DNA of 64,000 bases from Lactiplantibacillus songbeiensis. GTDB lineage: Bacteria; Bacillota; Bacilli; Lactobacillales; Lactobacillaceae. Below the pieces are notes generated by a model. That model worked only from the letters and a program-made list of their open reading frames with translations. It searched no databases and was not told the DNA's origin. Position 1 is the stretch's first letter, and each line of letters starts with the position of its first letter. The position numbers were made by a program, and so were the translations under genes. The DNA is taken from assembly GCF_005405125.1 (NCBI RefSeq), contig NZ_BJDL01000023.1:18863-82862 (forward strand). Reading direction: 5' to 3'. Of the stretch, positions 54,121 through 63,190 are shown piece by piece.

Positions 54121-55602
54121 ATGAAAGCAAGTCAATTAATTAATAGTTTAAAATTCAAACGCGTTGAACCCGCGTTAACGACTGACTTTGACGTCACTAT
54201 GTTGACCCAAGATACTCGCGAAATCAAGCCCGGTGCCATGTTCATCGCCGTCGACGGTTACCACGTTGATGGCCATACGCTGGTCGATCAAGCCGTCCAA
54301 GCCGGTGCAAAAATCATCGTCGCTCAAAAACCAATCAAGGTGACCGTACCAGTCATTTATGTAGCTAACACTGAACGCGCGATGGCTATTTTAGCCGATG
54401 TCTTCTACGGCGCACCCAGCCAAAAGATGCGGATGATTGGCGTTACTGGAACTAATGGTAAGACGACCGTGACCCACCTGATTGAACAAATTTATCGGGA
54501 CCAACATCAAGCAACTGGCTTGATTGGGACCATGTATCGCAAGATTAAAGACGAAAAGTTGCCAACTGCTAACACGACGCCTGATGCCATTACCACCCAA
54601 CGGACCTTAGCCGCCATGCGAGATGCCCACGTGGACACCGTCGCCATGGAAGTCTCTTCGATTGCTTTAGTACTTGGTCGGGTCTGGGGGATCGATTACG
54701 ATATCGCCGTCTTCACCAACCTGACGCAAGACCACTTAGACTTTCATAAGACGATGGCCAACTACGCCGAGGCCAAGGCCATGTTGTTCGCCCAACTCGG
54801 CAACAAATACGGCGCTAACGGGACTGAAAAAGTTGCCGTTTTAAACACCGATGATCCTGTTGGCAAAGAATTCGAACAATACACCGCAGCACATGTCTTA
54901 ACCTTTGGCTTAAAGCCCGATGCGATGATCAACGCGCAAAACGTGCAAATCCACAGTCATGGGACTGAATTCGACCTATCGGTGTTTGGCCATATGACCC
55001 ACGTGACGATGCAATTGATTGGCCAATTCAACGTCTACAATATGTTGGCGGCATTTGCCGCTGCCTATGCCAGTGGTATTCCTGAGGATCAAATTATTGC
55101 ATCCTTAGAAAAAGTCACCGGTGTTAAAGGCCGCTTCCAAGCAGTGCCATCGCACACCGGTGTCAGTGTCATTGTTGACTACTCCCACACGCCAGATGGC
55201 TTATTAAACGCCTTAGAAACCATTCAAGATTTCGCGAAAAAAGACATTTATTGTGTCGTCGGCTGTGGTGGTGACCGTGATAAAGGCAAACGGCCAAAGA
55301 TGGCTAAAATTGCAGTTGACCGCAGTACCAAGCCAATCTTCACGTCCGACAACCCCCGGACGGAAGATCCTGAGATGATCTTACAAGATATGGTGGCCGG
55401 TGTACCTGATGCCAATGTGCCGGTATACGTTGATCGCCATGAAGCGATTGCAACCGCCATTGCCCAGGCCCAACCTGGCGATGTCGTCTTAATCGCTGGT
55501 AAGGGTCATGAAGATTATCAAATTCTCGGCCGGACCAAGCACCATTTCGATGACAGTGAAGAAGCTGCCAAAGCTTTAGCTTTAAAACCAACTATCGATT
55601 AA
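54121..55602 (+). CDS. murE: UDP-N-acetylmuramoyl-tripeptide synthetase (MurE, meso-DAP type)
   Basis: 493 residues from ATG 54121, behind AAAAGGAC; the frame is open 18 codons more without a good RBS. Mur ligase with ATP loop GVTGTNGKTTVTHL (about 104-117), central domain, and C-terminal domain. SDNPRTEDP (about residue 409) is the meso-diaminopimelate-recognising DNPR signature; L-lysine adding enzymes lack that arginine. KGHE (about 460) is the other conserved motif. It therefore adds meso-DAP to UDP-MurNAc-L-Ala-D-Glu, fitting the DAP-type wall of L. plantarum. Confidence 0.95.
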   Translation: MKASQLINSLKFKRVEPALTTDFDVTMLTQDTREIKPGAMFIAVDGYHVDGHTLVDQAVQAGAKIIVAQKPIKVTVPVIYVANTERAMAILADVFYGAPSQKMRMIGVTGTNGKTTVTHLIEQIYRDQHQATGLIGTMYRKIKDEKLPTANTTPDAITTQRTLAAMRDAHVDTVAMEVSSIALVLGRVWGIDYDIAVFTNLTQDHLDFHKTMANYAEAKAMLFAQLGNKYGANGTEKVAVLNTDDPVGKEFEQYTAAHVLTFGLKPDAMINAQNVQIHSHGTEFDLSVFGHMTHVTMQLIGQFNVYNMLAAFAAAYASGIPEDQIIASLEKVTGVKGRFQAVPSHTGVSVIVDYSHTPDGLLNALETIQDFAKKDIYCVVGCGGDRDKGKRPKMAKIAVDRSTKPIFTSDNPRTEDPEMILQDMVAGVPDANVPVYVDRHEAIATAIAQAQPGDVVLIAGKGHEDYQILGRTKHHFDDSEEAAKALALKPTID

Positions 55603-55606
55603 ATTC

Positions 55607-55659
55607 TAAAAAGGACGCACTAGCGACGCTACAAATAGCGCCATTAGTGCGTCTTTTTT
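55607..55659 (+). terminator. Intrinsic terminator after murE
   Basis: AAAGGACGCACTA...TAGTGCGTCTTTTTT with inner GCG/CGC and AGCG pairing. Confidence 0.9.
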
Positions 55660-55798
55660 AGTTAACACTTAACTTATAAATTAATCGATGCCCATCATAT
55701 CAGCCATCCTTAGCTAATTAAGTAAAGTCAACTAACTTTACAATCTGTAATAATTGCCCCTACGCCGTCCAGCTGATTATAATTTAATTAATAATAGG

Positions 55799-56106
55799 AT
55801 GCTTGGTACTAGTTAAAATTGCTGTCTGCCGGTTGGTTCCTAAAACGCTGGAATGCCATGAGCCATTTTAGAAACTAACCTCTCGGCTCAATTTGTGGTC
55901 GATAATAAATAGTCATTAATTCCCGTTAACTAACGCCGGGCGGCCCAGAATTGGCTCAGTGGTGTCGTTTATCTTAGTCGGTGGTTTCCCGACTTAGATA
56001 AAGCCCGGCTTGGAAGACCGCACTTTGGCTTCCAAACGTGGCCACCACGTTCCAGCCGATTCTGGACCAACCAGAGTGACAATTTAAACCAACTAACACT
56101 AAGCGT
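55799..56106 (+). repeat. Family-1 structured repeat, copy R11 (full)
   Basis: 308 bp. Ends ATGCTTGGTACTAGTT and AACTAACACTAAGCGT. Arm B pairs GGTTGGTTCCTAAAA with TTTTAGAAACTAACC. Arm A inner hairpins TTATCTTAGTCGG/CCGACTTAGATAA and TTGGAAGACC/GGCTTCCAA. Between two same-strand genes. Confidence 0.92.
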
Positions 56107-56154
56107 CATTTAATTAACAATACTAACCTTAAATCCACTCAGGGGGTGGCATTA

Positions 56155-57183
56155 ATGATTACATCACCAGTTGCCGAACGTACGAATCGCATCAACGGCG
56201 TGCTCAAAATCACCAAACCATTCAATATTAATATCGCAAGCGGTCAATTTGACCCCCGCGTCTTAGCTGGTTTGACTAAGTTCAAAGAACCAGTCAGTCT
56301 AGCCAATGATCTGGCTAGTCTACGTGCAGGCAGTTTGACCCCACCGATTACCGATCCAATCGGTGACTTGGTAAGCGTAACACCTAAAACTATGACCGCC
56401 TTACAACGGACCGTCAACGTCGAATGGCTAACACCGCGAACCATTACCGGGTCACAAGTTCTAGTTTATTTTCATGGTGGGGCCTTTTATGGCGGTACGC
56501 CCGCCAATAATACCATCCTACTCAAGCTCATCGCCGACCGCAGTCACTGTGAGATTCTCAATGTCGATTACGGCTTAGCGCCTGAACATCCAGCACCGGA
56601 AGGCATTCTGGATGGCCTAACCGTCATCCAAGCGTTAGCTCGCGACTATCCGCAAGCTAAGATCGCCATTGCTGGCGATTCAGCTGGCGCGAATATCGCG
56701 ATGGCCGTGGCGAACCTTAATCGCCAGTTTGGCAGTCACAACATTCACCAGCAATTACTGTTATATCCGGTGACGGCACCGGGGACTGATCATACCGGAC
56801 CACTTTGGGATGCCAGTCAATATACGATTATTCCAGCGCAACAGCCGATTTTCACCCACTACCATACGATGTTTAAACAATTGGACACTATCATGACGCA
56901 AACCTACTTACCGTCCCAAATTGATGCGAGTGATCCCTTGATAACACCCATCAACCAAGCCAACTTTGCGACGACCCCACCAACCTTAATCATGGTCGGC
57001 GAGTTTGACCCATTCCGTCTCCAGGCTTGGTCATATGCCACGCATTTAGCAGCGGCCGATGTCGCCACCACGTTTGTGCAATATCAAGGTCAGAATCACG
57101 CCTTTGCACCACTGATTGATCAATTCTGGCAAGCCCGCGATGTTGCCGACCTGATGACTGAACGTTTGGTTAACTTAGTCTAG
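56155..57183 (+). CDS. Alpha/beta hydrolase, HSL-type esterase/lipase
   Basis: 342 residues from ATG 56155, after GGGGGTGG; the frame extends three codons to a GTG inside that RBS. Hormone-sensitive-lipase family: oxyanion YFHGGAFYGG (about 104-113), nucleophile GDSAGAN (about 173), acid in GEFDPFRLQ and histidine in QNHAF. No signal peptide, so intracellular. Such enzymes hydrolyse short-chain esters; the natural substrate is unknown. Confidence 0.92.
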   Translation: MITSPVAERTNRINGVLKITKPFNINIASGQFDPRVLAGLTKFKEPVSLANDLASLRAGSLTPPITDPIGDLVSVTPKTMTALQRTVNVEWLTPRTITGSQVLVYFHGGAFYGGTPANNTILLKLIADRSHCEILNVDYGLAPEHPAPEGILDGLTVIQALARDYPQAKIAIAGDSAGANIAMAVANLNRQFGSHNIHQQLLLYPVTAPGTDHTGPLWDASQYTIIPAQQPIFTHYHTMFKQLDTIMTQTYLPSQIDASDPLITPINQANFATTPPTLIMVGEFDPFRLQAWSYATHLAAADVATTFVQYQGQNHAFAPLIDQFWQARDVADLMTERLVNLV

Positions 57184-57206
57184 GGCGTCACTTTTAAAGT
57201 AAAACT

Positions 57207-57250
57207 AAATCAGGCCACGATAACTGGTTTCAGCTATCGTGGCCTGATTT
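57207..57250. terminator. Bidirectional terminator
   Basis: AAATCAGGCCACGATA/TATCGTGGCCTGATTT between convergent esterase and phosphatase genes. Confidence 0.9.
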
Positions 57251-57252
57251 GA

Positions 57253-57924
57253 TTAGTGCGCTAAAAAATCGGTTTCATTCCAAGTTTCAATCCCAAACTG
57301 CTGATTATCCGTCGTGTTCACAATCGTTAGGCTATCATTATCAACAATTCCATGCCCAATCGTTGGCAGTTCTTGACCGTCAATCACCAATGGATCACGG
57401 AACTTCGCCACTGGAATCCCCAATAGCGCTTTAATGGTCATCGTTGTGACTAACCCATGTGACACCATTAGTATTGGTTTAGGATTATCAACACCCGCCA
57501 ATGCCACCGCATCATGGACTGCCGCCGTAGTTCGTTCAACAAATTCTGCATAGCTCTCACCTTGCCCGGCTAGTTCTGGTTGGTATTCGGCTGGATGATG
57601 TAGTAGTAATGCCATTTGCGATTGTGGCACGACATCTTCTTCCCGCATCCCGTCCCAAGTCCCAAAGTTAAACTCTCGTAACCGTGGTTCAATCTGAATC
57701 GTCGGCTGCCACTGATTTTCAGCCACGATATACTTGGCTGTATCCAGTGCCCGCTTTTGCGGACTACTGTAAACTTGCGCAAAGTCGACGGCTTGTAGTC
57801 GCCGGCCAGCAGCTTTACCACCAGCAATCCCACTCGCTAATAAGGGCGAATCTGAGTTACCACCTTGGAACCGATGTTCAATGTTATATTGGGTACGACC
57901 GTGTCGCACAAAGTAAATTTGCAT
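57253..57924 (-). CDS. Histidine phosphatase family protein (phosphoglycerate mutase-like)
   Basis: 223 residues. N-terminal YFVRHGRTQYN supplies the phosphorylated histidine; second histidine in LMVSHGLVTTMT; ERTTAAVHDAV and LREFNFGTWDG are the usual GpmB/CobC-type landmarks. Most members of this size are broad phosphatases rather than true glycolytic mutases. Substrate unknown. Confidence 0.9.
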   Translation of the reverse strand: MQIYFVRHGRTQYNIEHRFQGGNSDSPLLASGIAGGKAAGRRLQAVDFAQVYSSPQKRALDTAKYIVAENQWQPTIQIEPRLREFNFGTWDGMREEDVVPQSQMALLLHHPAEYQPELAGQGESYAEFVERTTAAVHDAVALAGVDNPKPILMVSHGLVTTMTIKALLGIPVAKFRDPLVIDGQELPTIGHGIVDNDSLTIVNTTDNQQFGIETWNETDFLAH

Positions 57925-57982
57925 AGGTTAAGCATCCTTCCTAACTTAATTGCTACGTTAAGTTTACCCGTTCTCACCGGAT

Positions 57983-58016
57983 AAAAAAAGTCTAAGGCCA
58001 CCGCCTCAGACTTTTC
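57983..58016 (-). terminator. Intrinsic terminator after acetyltransferase gene
   Basis: Minus strand AAAAGTCTGAGGC/GGCCTTAGACTTTTTTT. Confidence 0.88.
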
Positions 58017-58019
58017 TCA

Positions 58020-58583
58020 CTAAATTGCTTTAATCATATGGGCATACGGATGAATCCCAATCGTCAATTCACCGGCCTTTTCAAACCCTTGCCGCCGATA
58101 TAACTTCGCTGCACCGGGATTGCCATCGTCAACGTTCAAGCTCAACTTGGCAGCGCCTTGTGGGGCAACTAACTTCGGCAATGCATCTAACAACTGACTG
58201 CCGATCCCTTGGCCTTGCGCCTGTGGGTCAACCGCCAGCATACTCAAATACCACTCACCCGGCTGGCTTTCACCGCCTAAGACTAAGGGGCCTGGAAACC
58301 CAGGTTGTGCCGCCGAGACTTGTTGTAGCAACTGGTTGACCTTGATTTCATTTTCTGCTGGATGGCCAAACGCCACCCCGAACACTTTCGCACCCTTAGC
58401 AGCCACAAACGTCTGCGCCAACCCAGTCAGGTTCTCCTTTTTTTCGTACAAATTCGTCAGCATCGCTAACAAATCAACTCGTGAGACAGTCCGTAAAATC
58501 GGCATCTCCATATCACGGTAAATCATCCCAACTAACGGGGCAATTTGCGTGGCATCATCTGGTTGTGCTTGTCGAATCTCCAT
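58020..58583 (-). CDS. GNAT N-acetyltransferase
   Basis: 187 residues. MEIRQAQPDDATQIAPLVGMIYRDMEMPIL is the GNAT front; acetyl-CoA loop SMLAVDPQAQGQGIGSQLLDAL (about 113-134) and NPGAAKLYRRQGFEKAGEL at the end. Substrate unknown. Monocistronic with its own terminator. Confidence 0.9.
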   Translation of the reverse strand: MEIRQAQPDDATQIAPLVGMIYRDMEMPILRTVSRVDLLAMLTNLYEKKENLTGLAQTFVAAKGAKVFGVAFGHPAENEIKVNQLLQQVSAAQPGFPGPLVLGGESQPGEWYLSMLAVDPQAQGQGIGSQLLDALPKLVAPQGAAKLSLNVDDGNPGAAKLYRRQGFEKAGELTIGIHPYAHMIKAI

Positions 58584-58674
58584 ACGTTAACACTCCTTCA
58601 TTATTATTTTTATAATTTAAATTATCGTTTTAAGTTCATTCATTGCTTATCGTATCAAATGTCGCTAACCATCG

Positions 58675-59439
58675 TCAATCTTGTTGCTTCGCGGTATGCC
58701 GATGTTCCAGCGTCATCACCCAGGTCGTCACCGGCACCGTCAAGATCACCCCAATTAAGGAGAACAAGACCATTAAGACTTCAGCAACAAATATTTTATT
58801 GTTAATCACACTGCCGAAAGAATAATGTAGACCGGAGAACCAAATAAATAATGCTAGGAAGCCACCGAAAAAGCCGAAAAATAGCGTGTTAAAGGTCGTT
58901 CCAATAATTTGTTTGCCGATACTAATCCCATCAATATACAGTCGTGCGGTTGTCACGTGCGGGTATTGTTCGATAATTTCACTTAGCCCCGCCGCAATCG
59001 CAATGCTCGCTTCAGCAATCGCTCCTAATGTACTTAGGATAGCTTCGGTAACAGCAACCCCAACAAAAGACACGCCAATTGTCAGCGACATTCCTTCCAA
59101 ATCTTCACTGTCTTCTAGACTAAACCCTTGTGCCATAATCCAATGTTCCACTGGAAAAATGACTAGAATCAACGCCACCATCACAATTAAAGCCGCGATA
59201 TACGCCGTTTTGGCCGCTAATTCGTTATCTTCACCAAAGAAAATCGTAAAAGCAAGAATAATCGTCCCAATCACTAAGGAGACCCCCATTGCCGGGAAGC
59301 CCCAAGAAATCAGCACAACGGCTAAAAAAAGTAGACCAAAGTTAAAAATCAAACTCAGAAAAGCGGTCGCTCCGGTCTTACCACCAATAATCGTCATCAA
59401 CACAAACAGGACTAAGCCTAATACCGTAATCGTACTCAT
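58675..59439 (-). CDS. YibE/F family membrane protein (second gene)
   Basis: 254 residues, about seven hydrophobic segments. The conserved E-A-I-L-S-T-L-G-A-I-A-E-A-S-I region and GKQIIGTTFNTLFFGFFGGF match the YibE/F family. Overlaps the partner gene by ATGA (59436-59439), so coupled. The family is of unknown function, suspected membrane transport. Confidence 0.87.
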   Translation of the reverse strand: MSTITVLGLVLFVLMTIIGGKTGATAFLSLIFNFGLLFLAVVLISWGFPAMGVSLVIGTIILAFTIFFGEDNELAAKTAYIAALIVMVALILVIFPVEHWIMAQGFSLEDSEDLEGMSLTIGVSFVGVAVTEAILSTLGAIAEASIAIAAGLSEIIEQYPHVTTARLYIDGISIGKQIIGTTFNTLFFGFFGGFLALFIWFSGLHYSFGSVINNKIFVAEVLMVLFSLIGVILTVPVTTWVMTLEHRHTAKQQD

Positions 59440-60566
59440 ACGGCCGCCTCCTGACCAGGTAATAGCCGACTAGCTAACCAACTCGCCACCGGAATCGCTA
59501 AGACAATCCCAATCCCTGAGATCAAGCTTTGGACCATGCCCAACGACATATTCATTGAAAAAGTATAGCCCCAATTATTACCGTTGCGTAAATAAAGTAA
59601 CGTCATAGCAAACGTATCCGCCATAAAGATTAAGAAGAGTACATTAATTAATGGCCCCATAATGGAATGGCCAATTTGCAATCCTGATCTAAAGACCTGA
59701 TTGGGGGCAATATCCGGACGTTCTTGTTTGAGTTGAAATAACGACGCCACAATATCAGTCGACTCATCCATCACGGCCCCCAAGGAACCGAGCACCGTTT
59801 CAACTAAGAATAGTGGTCGGGGCACTTGGGTTACATATTGCATCGCTTCATAGGTCACACCCCGTTCATGCGTCACGGCGAAGACGATCAAGCTAATGAT
59901 GACCGCAATCCCGGTTCCTGCCACTGTCGCCCCAAGCGTCACCAGCATCTGGCGAGAAAAGCCTTGTACGAGCCAAAGTGTTAATACAGCAAAAATCACC
60001 GCTAACACCCCAAACAATGAATAAAGATGGCCACCGTTCGTCATCAGATCAAGCTGAATCGCCCCATAAAAAAGCACCGCATTCAACGTGACACTCAATA
60101 GAGCCATCAGACCGCTAAAACGCATAATCAAGAGTAACAATGCTAACGCTAACCACGCGACAAACGCTAGGGCCGTATCACGTTTTAACCCTTGAATCGT
60201 CACCGAACTACTTTTAGTAGCTGGCACCCGCACGAAGACCTGATCGCCGACCCGATAAGCTTGATCCATCGCGCCCGACTTCGTATACGTATTACGAATT
60301 TGATAAGTCTGCCCTTGATGCCGATGGTTCAAGACCCGCACCGTCACGGCTTGCTGATAAGTCACATCTTTGTTCTGAAACTCATCGGTACTACTGTTGC
60401 GATTAATCGCGTGGACCTGTGTTACTTTGGCAACCGTCTGCTGGTATAACGGTGCGTCCCAACGGGTCAAACCGACCCCAATCAATCCGAGCACCACCAC
60501 GATTATCGTTAGCCATAATCCCCAGTGGCGTTTCACTTGCTGCTTCACTGTTTTCACCCTTCTCAC
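59436..60566 (-). CDS. YibE/F family membrane protein (first gene)
   Basis: 376 residues. One N-terminal TM, an extracytoplasmic domain (about 50-125) with VTVRVLNHRHQGQTYQIRNTYT and QVFVRVPATKSSSV, then seven or so TMs with LGSLGAVMDESTDIVASL and GLQIGHSIMGPLINVLFLIFMADTF. Acidic residues inside the membrane part (D, E, D) are conserved between the two paralogues at matching places. Together they may form a heteromeric transporter. Confidence 0.88.
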   Translation of the reverse strand: MRRVKTVKQQVKRHWGLWLTIIVVVLGLIGVGLTRWDAPLYQQTVAKVTQVHAINRNSSTDEFQNKDVTYQQAVTVRVLNHRHQGQTYQIRNTYTKSGAMDQAYRVGDQVFVRVPATKSSSVTIQGLKRDTALAFVAWLALALLLLIMRFSGLMALLSVTLNAVLFYGAIQLDLMTNGGHLYSLFGVLAVIFAVLTLWLVQGFSRQMLVTLGATVAGTGIAVIISLIVFAVTHERGVTYEAMQYVTQVPRPLFLVETVLGSLGAVMDESTDIVASLFQLKQERPDIAPNQVFRSGLQIGHSIMGPLINVLFLIFMADTFAMTLLYLRNGNNWGYTFSMNMSLGMVQSLISGIGIVLAIPVASWLASRLLPGQEAAV

Positions 60567-60617
60567 TTAAGCTAATCCCAGCATAGCACGGGCTATGGTC
60601 GTTGCGCTGGTTGTGAG

Positions 60618-61631
60618 CTAATCTTTACCAGAAGTTTGGATTTTCGTCCGTAACGCTTTGAGCCACTCGACCTCGGTCATCGCCGCAACCCGCTTAGCTT
60701 GAATTAACCCACGGTCAATCAAAGCCAAGGCTTGTGCCTCTTGATGATCAACTCGCCAAGTATATGCGGCTTGCAGCTTATACTGCGTTAAAGGGGTATA
60801 ACGCTGGCGCAATCGTTGTAAACCCGTATCTTGATACCAACCAATGATTTGTGCACCCGTTCGATTAGCAATAAGGTTCCAATAAATCGTCGCATCCACA
60901 TAAATGGCTAAGTCCGCTGGGGGCAACGTATTAAAACTAGGCGCTAACCGATCTAAACCAGTCAATAAATCCGGTAACGATAAACTATGCTGCAAGCCCC
61001 ATTGCAACGTCACCCAAGCTTGGCGAACAACTAAATAATTCTGCCGATCACCACCAGTTGGCATCAAGATCGCGTCCACTGGTAAAGACGCTACACTCCC
61101 CGTCATCACAGTAGTGGCCGCCGCTAGCTGCGTGACATAAGCGGCCGTTAACGCCGCACTTGAAGTGCGCGCCGTTTTAAAGTCTAACGCCCCGGTCGGT
61201 CGACCATGCAACATCATCGGCAACAACTGCCCCGCTTTGAGCGTGTTGACCCAGATCCAAATGACGGCAACCATCAACCACAAGTTAAACGTCACCGTAA
61301 CTTGAGCCACCGTCACCAGGCTAATAATGACCGTTAATAAGCTGAATAAGCCGCCGCTAAAGCAAATACTGGCATAGTTAAACCGCTTGGCATCCGTTGG
61401 TGGTAGCGCGACCAAGTGTGGATAACTCGTGAGTGGCCGTTGCCAGTGCCAATGACCAGTAACCCGCGCAATCTGATAACGGAACCCAGCAACTAGGACC
61501 ACTTGTGACCCGCTTAATCGATAGCCCAGCCACTGTCCGGCTAGATAAATTCCAGTCGCCACCAGTTCACTGACAATTAACGCCAACCCTAACCAGCCAA
61601 TCGTGGCTAAAAATTGTCCAGCAACTTGCAT
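60618..61631 (-). CDS. Unknown membrane protein (337 residues)
   Basis: Hydrophobic N-terminal third with about four membrane segments (LATIGWLGLALIVSELVATGIYLAGQWLGY, LFSLLTVIISLVTVAQVTV, LWLMVAVIWIWVNTLKAG), then a helical soluble part with a repeat-like C-terminus rich in Q, A, L and R. No signature recognised. Lies 51 bp upstream of the YibE/F pair on the same strand, so probably one operon. Confidence 0.75.
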   Translation of the reverse strand: MQVAGQFLATIGWLGLALIVSELVATGIYLAGQWLGYRLSGSQVVLVAGFRYQIARVTGHWHWQRPLTSYPHLVALPPTDAKRFNYASICFSGGLFSLLTVIISLVTVAQVTVTFNLWLMVAVIWIWVNTLKAGQLLPMMLHGRPTGALDFKTARTSSAALTAAYVTQLAAATTVMTGSVASLPVDAILMPTGGDRQNYLVVRQAWVTLQWGLQHSLSLPDLLTGLDRLAPSFNTLPPADLAIYVDATIYWNLIANRTGAQIIGWYQDTGLQRLRQRYTPLTQYKLQAAYTWRVDHQEAQALALIDRGLIQAKRVAAMTEVEWLKALRTKIQTSGKD

Positions 61632-61737
61632 GCTGTCACTTCCATTTCCGCAATTTCTATTAAATTAATTATAACAAGAAAAGCGTCAACTGACGGCACA
61701 AAACCTACCAAGAATTGCCGTTAGTTAACGCTTTAAT

Positions 61738-62070
61738 TTATGCAGATTCAATTTGATGCTGATCATCATCTTCAGCGGGACCATCCGGCGCAACACCAGC
61801 ATCCATCGCGTCCATCACATCGGTTACCGCATCGACTAAGCCATCGCTAGTCACCGTGGCACCAGTCACCGCATCAATATCAACGGTTTGCTCAGTCAAG
61901 ATGCGATGCACAACTTTAGGAATTGCCTGCTTTTCTAGTCCGTGGAGCTTGGTCCCTGGCTTGACTTTAATGCCAGTAATCCGATCAGCTGAAAAAGAAA
62001 TGGTTAACGGCAAATCATGCAAGTAACCGTCACCAACGATTTTATAGGCACCAGCTCGATATTTAGCCAT
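61738..62070 (-). CDS. FMN-binding domain protein
   Basis: 110 residues: one FMN_bind domain (YRAGAYKIVGDGYLHDLPLTISFSADRITGIKV...VDIDAVTGATVTSDGLVDAV) plus an acidic tail. DAVTGATVTS matches the flavinylation motif where ApbE links FMN to the last threonine. It has no signal peptide, unlike most ApbE targets; ApbE is not in the window. Might bind FMN noncovalently or act in the cytosol. Confidence 0.88.
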   Translation of the reverse strand: MAKYRAGAYKIVGDGYLHDLPLTISFSADRITGIKVKPGTKLHGLEKQAIPKVVHRILTEQTVDIDAVTGATVTSDGLVDAVTDVMDAMDAGVAPDGPAEDDDQHQIESA

Positions 62071-62195
62071 ATTACTCCCATCCTTTCACATCTCGTTAAC
62101 GCTTCCATGTTTATCTTAACACGGTCATATCGGGATTTAGCACCGGAAATGATTGGTTTTTACTATGGATTTATAGGTAACGGGAATTAATGTCA

Positions 62196-62360
62196 GTTGG
62201 TGTTAAATTGCCACTCTGGTTGATCCAGAATTAACTGGAACGTGGTGGTCGTGTTTTTGAGCCATAATGCGGTCTCAAAAGTCTGGCTTTATCTAAGCCA
62301 GAAAACTACCGGCTAAGTCAAACGACACCACTGAGCCAATTCTGGCCTGCCCGTCATTAA
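62196..62360 (-). repeat. Family-1 structured repeat, copy R12 (arm A with one end)
   Basis: GTTGGTGTTAAATTGCC at the left is a reduced terminal repeat. Inner hairpins TTTTGAGCC/GGTCTCAAAA and TTATCTAAGCCAG/CCGGCTAAGTCAA (the latter mismatched at one end). Right end CCAATTCTGGCCTGCC. Between divergent units. Confidence 0.87.
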
Positions 62361-62543
62361 GTCATTTTCACCGAATCATCATCTACCACCATTTGATCAA
62401 GGTATATTGCAAAACAGCCATTAAATAGTCACCAACACACCTTTACACAACTGTCACCTTAACTTTACGGCTTCTTGATAGTTAGTCCGTGATTAGAACG
62501 TTATGGTATGAGTTATTAAAGCTGATAAACCGAGGTGAACACA

Positions 62544-62648
62544 ATGGCAATTTTAGTCATTAGTATTTTTCTACTAGTCATCATGGCCGCTAGCATCTGG
62601 ATTGGTGGTAAAGTGCCGACGCAACATGATTCTCACGACCCTAAATAA
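62544..62648 (+). CDS. Tiny membrane protein 1 (34 residues)
   Basis: ATG behind GAGGTGAAC. Hydrophobic segment AILVISIFLLVIMAASIWIG, then a His/Asp tail (QHDSHDPK). First of three similar small genes in a row. No homologue recognised. The repeated gene/RBS design argues these are real. Confidence 0.6.
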   Translation: MAILVISIFLLVIMAASIWIGGKVPTQHDSHDPK

Positions 62649-62759
62649 TTTACGGTTTCCTAACCAAGCCTTTACAATAATTTGATAGTTGCCGATTCAA
62701 CCGCGTGCTAACTTTAAGGCGTACCTTGCACTTATTCTTGGAAATGAGGTTAGATAGCG

Positions 62760-62933
62760 ATGTTAATTGTCTTATTAGGTTCCTTAATTTTTACCGGCGT
62801 AGTTGCGTGGATTTTCTTTGGAAACCCACCTAGCGAGACGACGACCACTCAACCTGATCATCATTTCACTGATATTGATGGCAGCGACGGTGATTACGGC
62901 CGTGACTACGTTGATGATAGTGACGATGAATAA
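62760..62933 (+). CDS. Tiny membrane protein 2 (57 residues)
   Basis: ATG with GAGG 13 bp upstream (ATGAGGTTAGATAGCG). TM segment MLIVLLGSLIFTGVVAWIFF and a very acidic tail: DHH, then DIDGSDGDYGRDYVDDSDDE. The last part has calcium-binding-like DxDG spacing, though no confident loop. Paralogue of the next gene at its N-terminus. Confidence 0.65.
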   Translation: MLIVLLGSLIFTGVVAWIFFGNPPSETTTTQPDHHFTDIDGSDGDYGRDYVDDSDDE

Positions 62934-62995
62934 CAATTAGAACACTTTCCGGTTATTAAATAAACATCACCTTTTAAGAAATGAGGCCCTAACCG

Positions 62996-63139
62996 ATGTT
63001 AATTTACTTGCTGAAATTCTTATTACTTGGCAGTGTGTTTGCTTGGATTTTCTCTAATAATCACTTTCAAACGTCTCCAACTATCACTCACCACGTTACC
63101 AACCATAACTCTGATGATGACACTAACGATGATAATTAA
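62996..63139 (+). CDS. Tiny membrane protein 3 (47 residues)
   Basis: RBS region ATGAGGCCCTAACCG resembles that of protein 2. TM segment MLIYLLKFLLLGSVFAWIFS, followed by a histidine/aspartate/asparagine tail (THHVTNHNSDDDTNDDN). Ends in an intrinsic terminator. Function unknown. Confidence 0.65.
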   Translation: MLIYLLKFLLLGSVFAWIFSNNHFQTSPTITHHVTNHNSDDDTNDDN

Positions 63140-63144
63140 ACCCG

Positions 63145-63190
63145 AAAAAGACTTAACAGATGGTGATTGCCATTGGTTAAGTCTTTTTTT
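63145..63190 (+). terminator. Intrinsic terminator after the three small genes
   Basis: AAAAAGACTTAAC/GTTAAGTCTTTTTTT. Confidence 0.9.

Noticed and set aside
57249..57926. Frames on both strands over the phosphatase gene
   Set aside because: Out-of-frame shadows of the RHG phosphatase.
6438..62360. CRISPR array made of the recurring repeats
   Set aside because: Units are 150-390 bp, dispersed over kilobases and in both orientations, with no short regular spacers and no cas genes.
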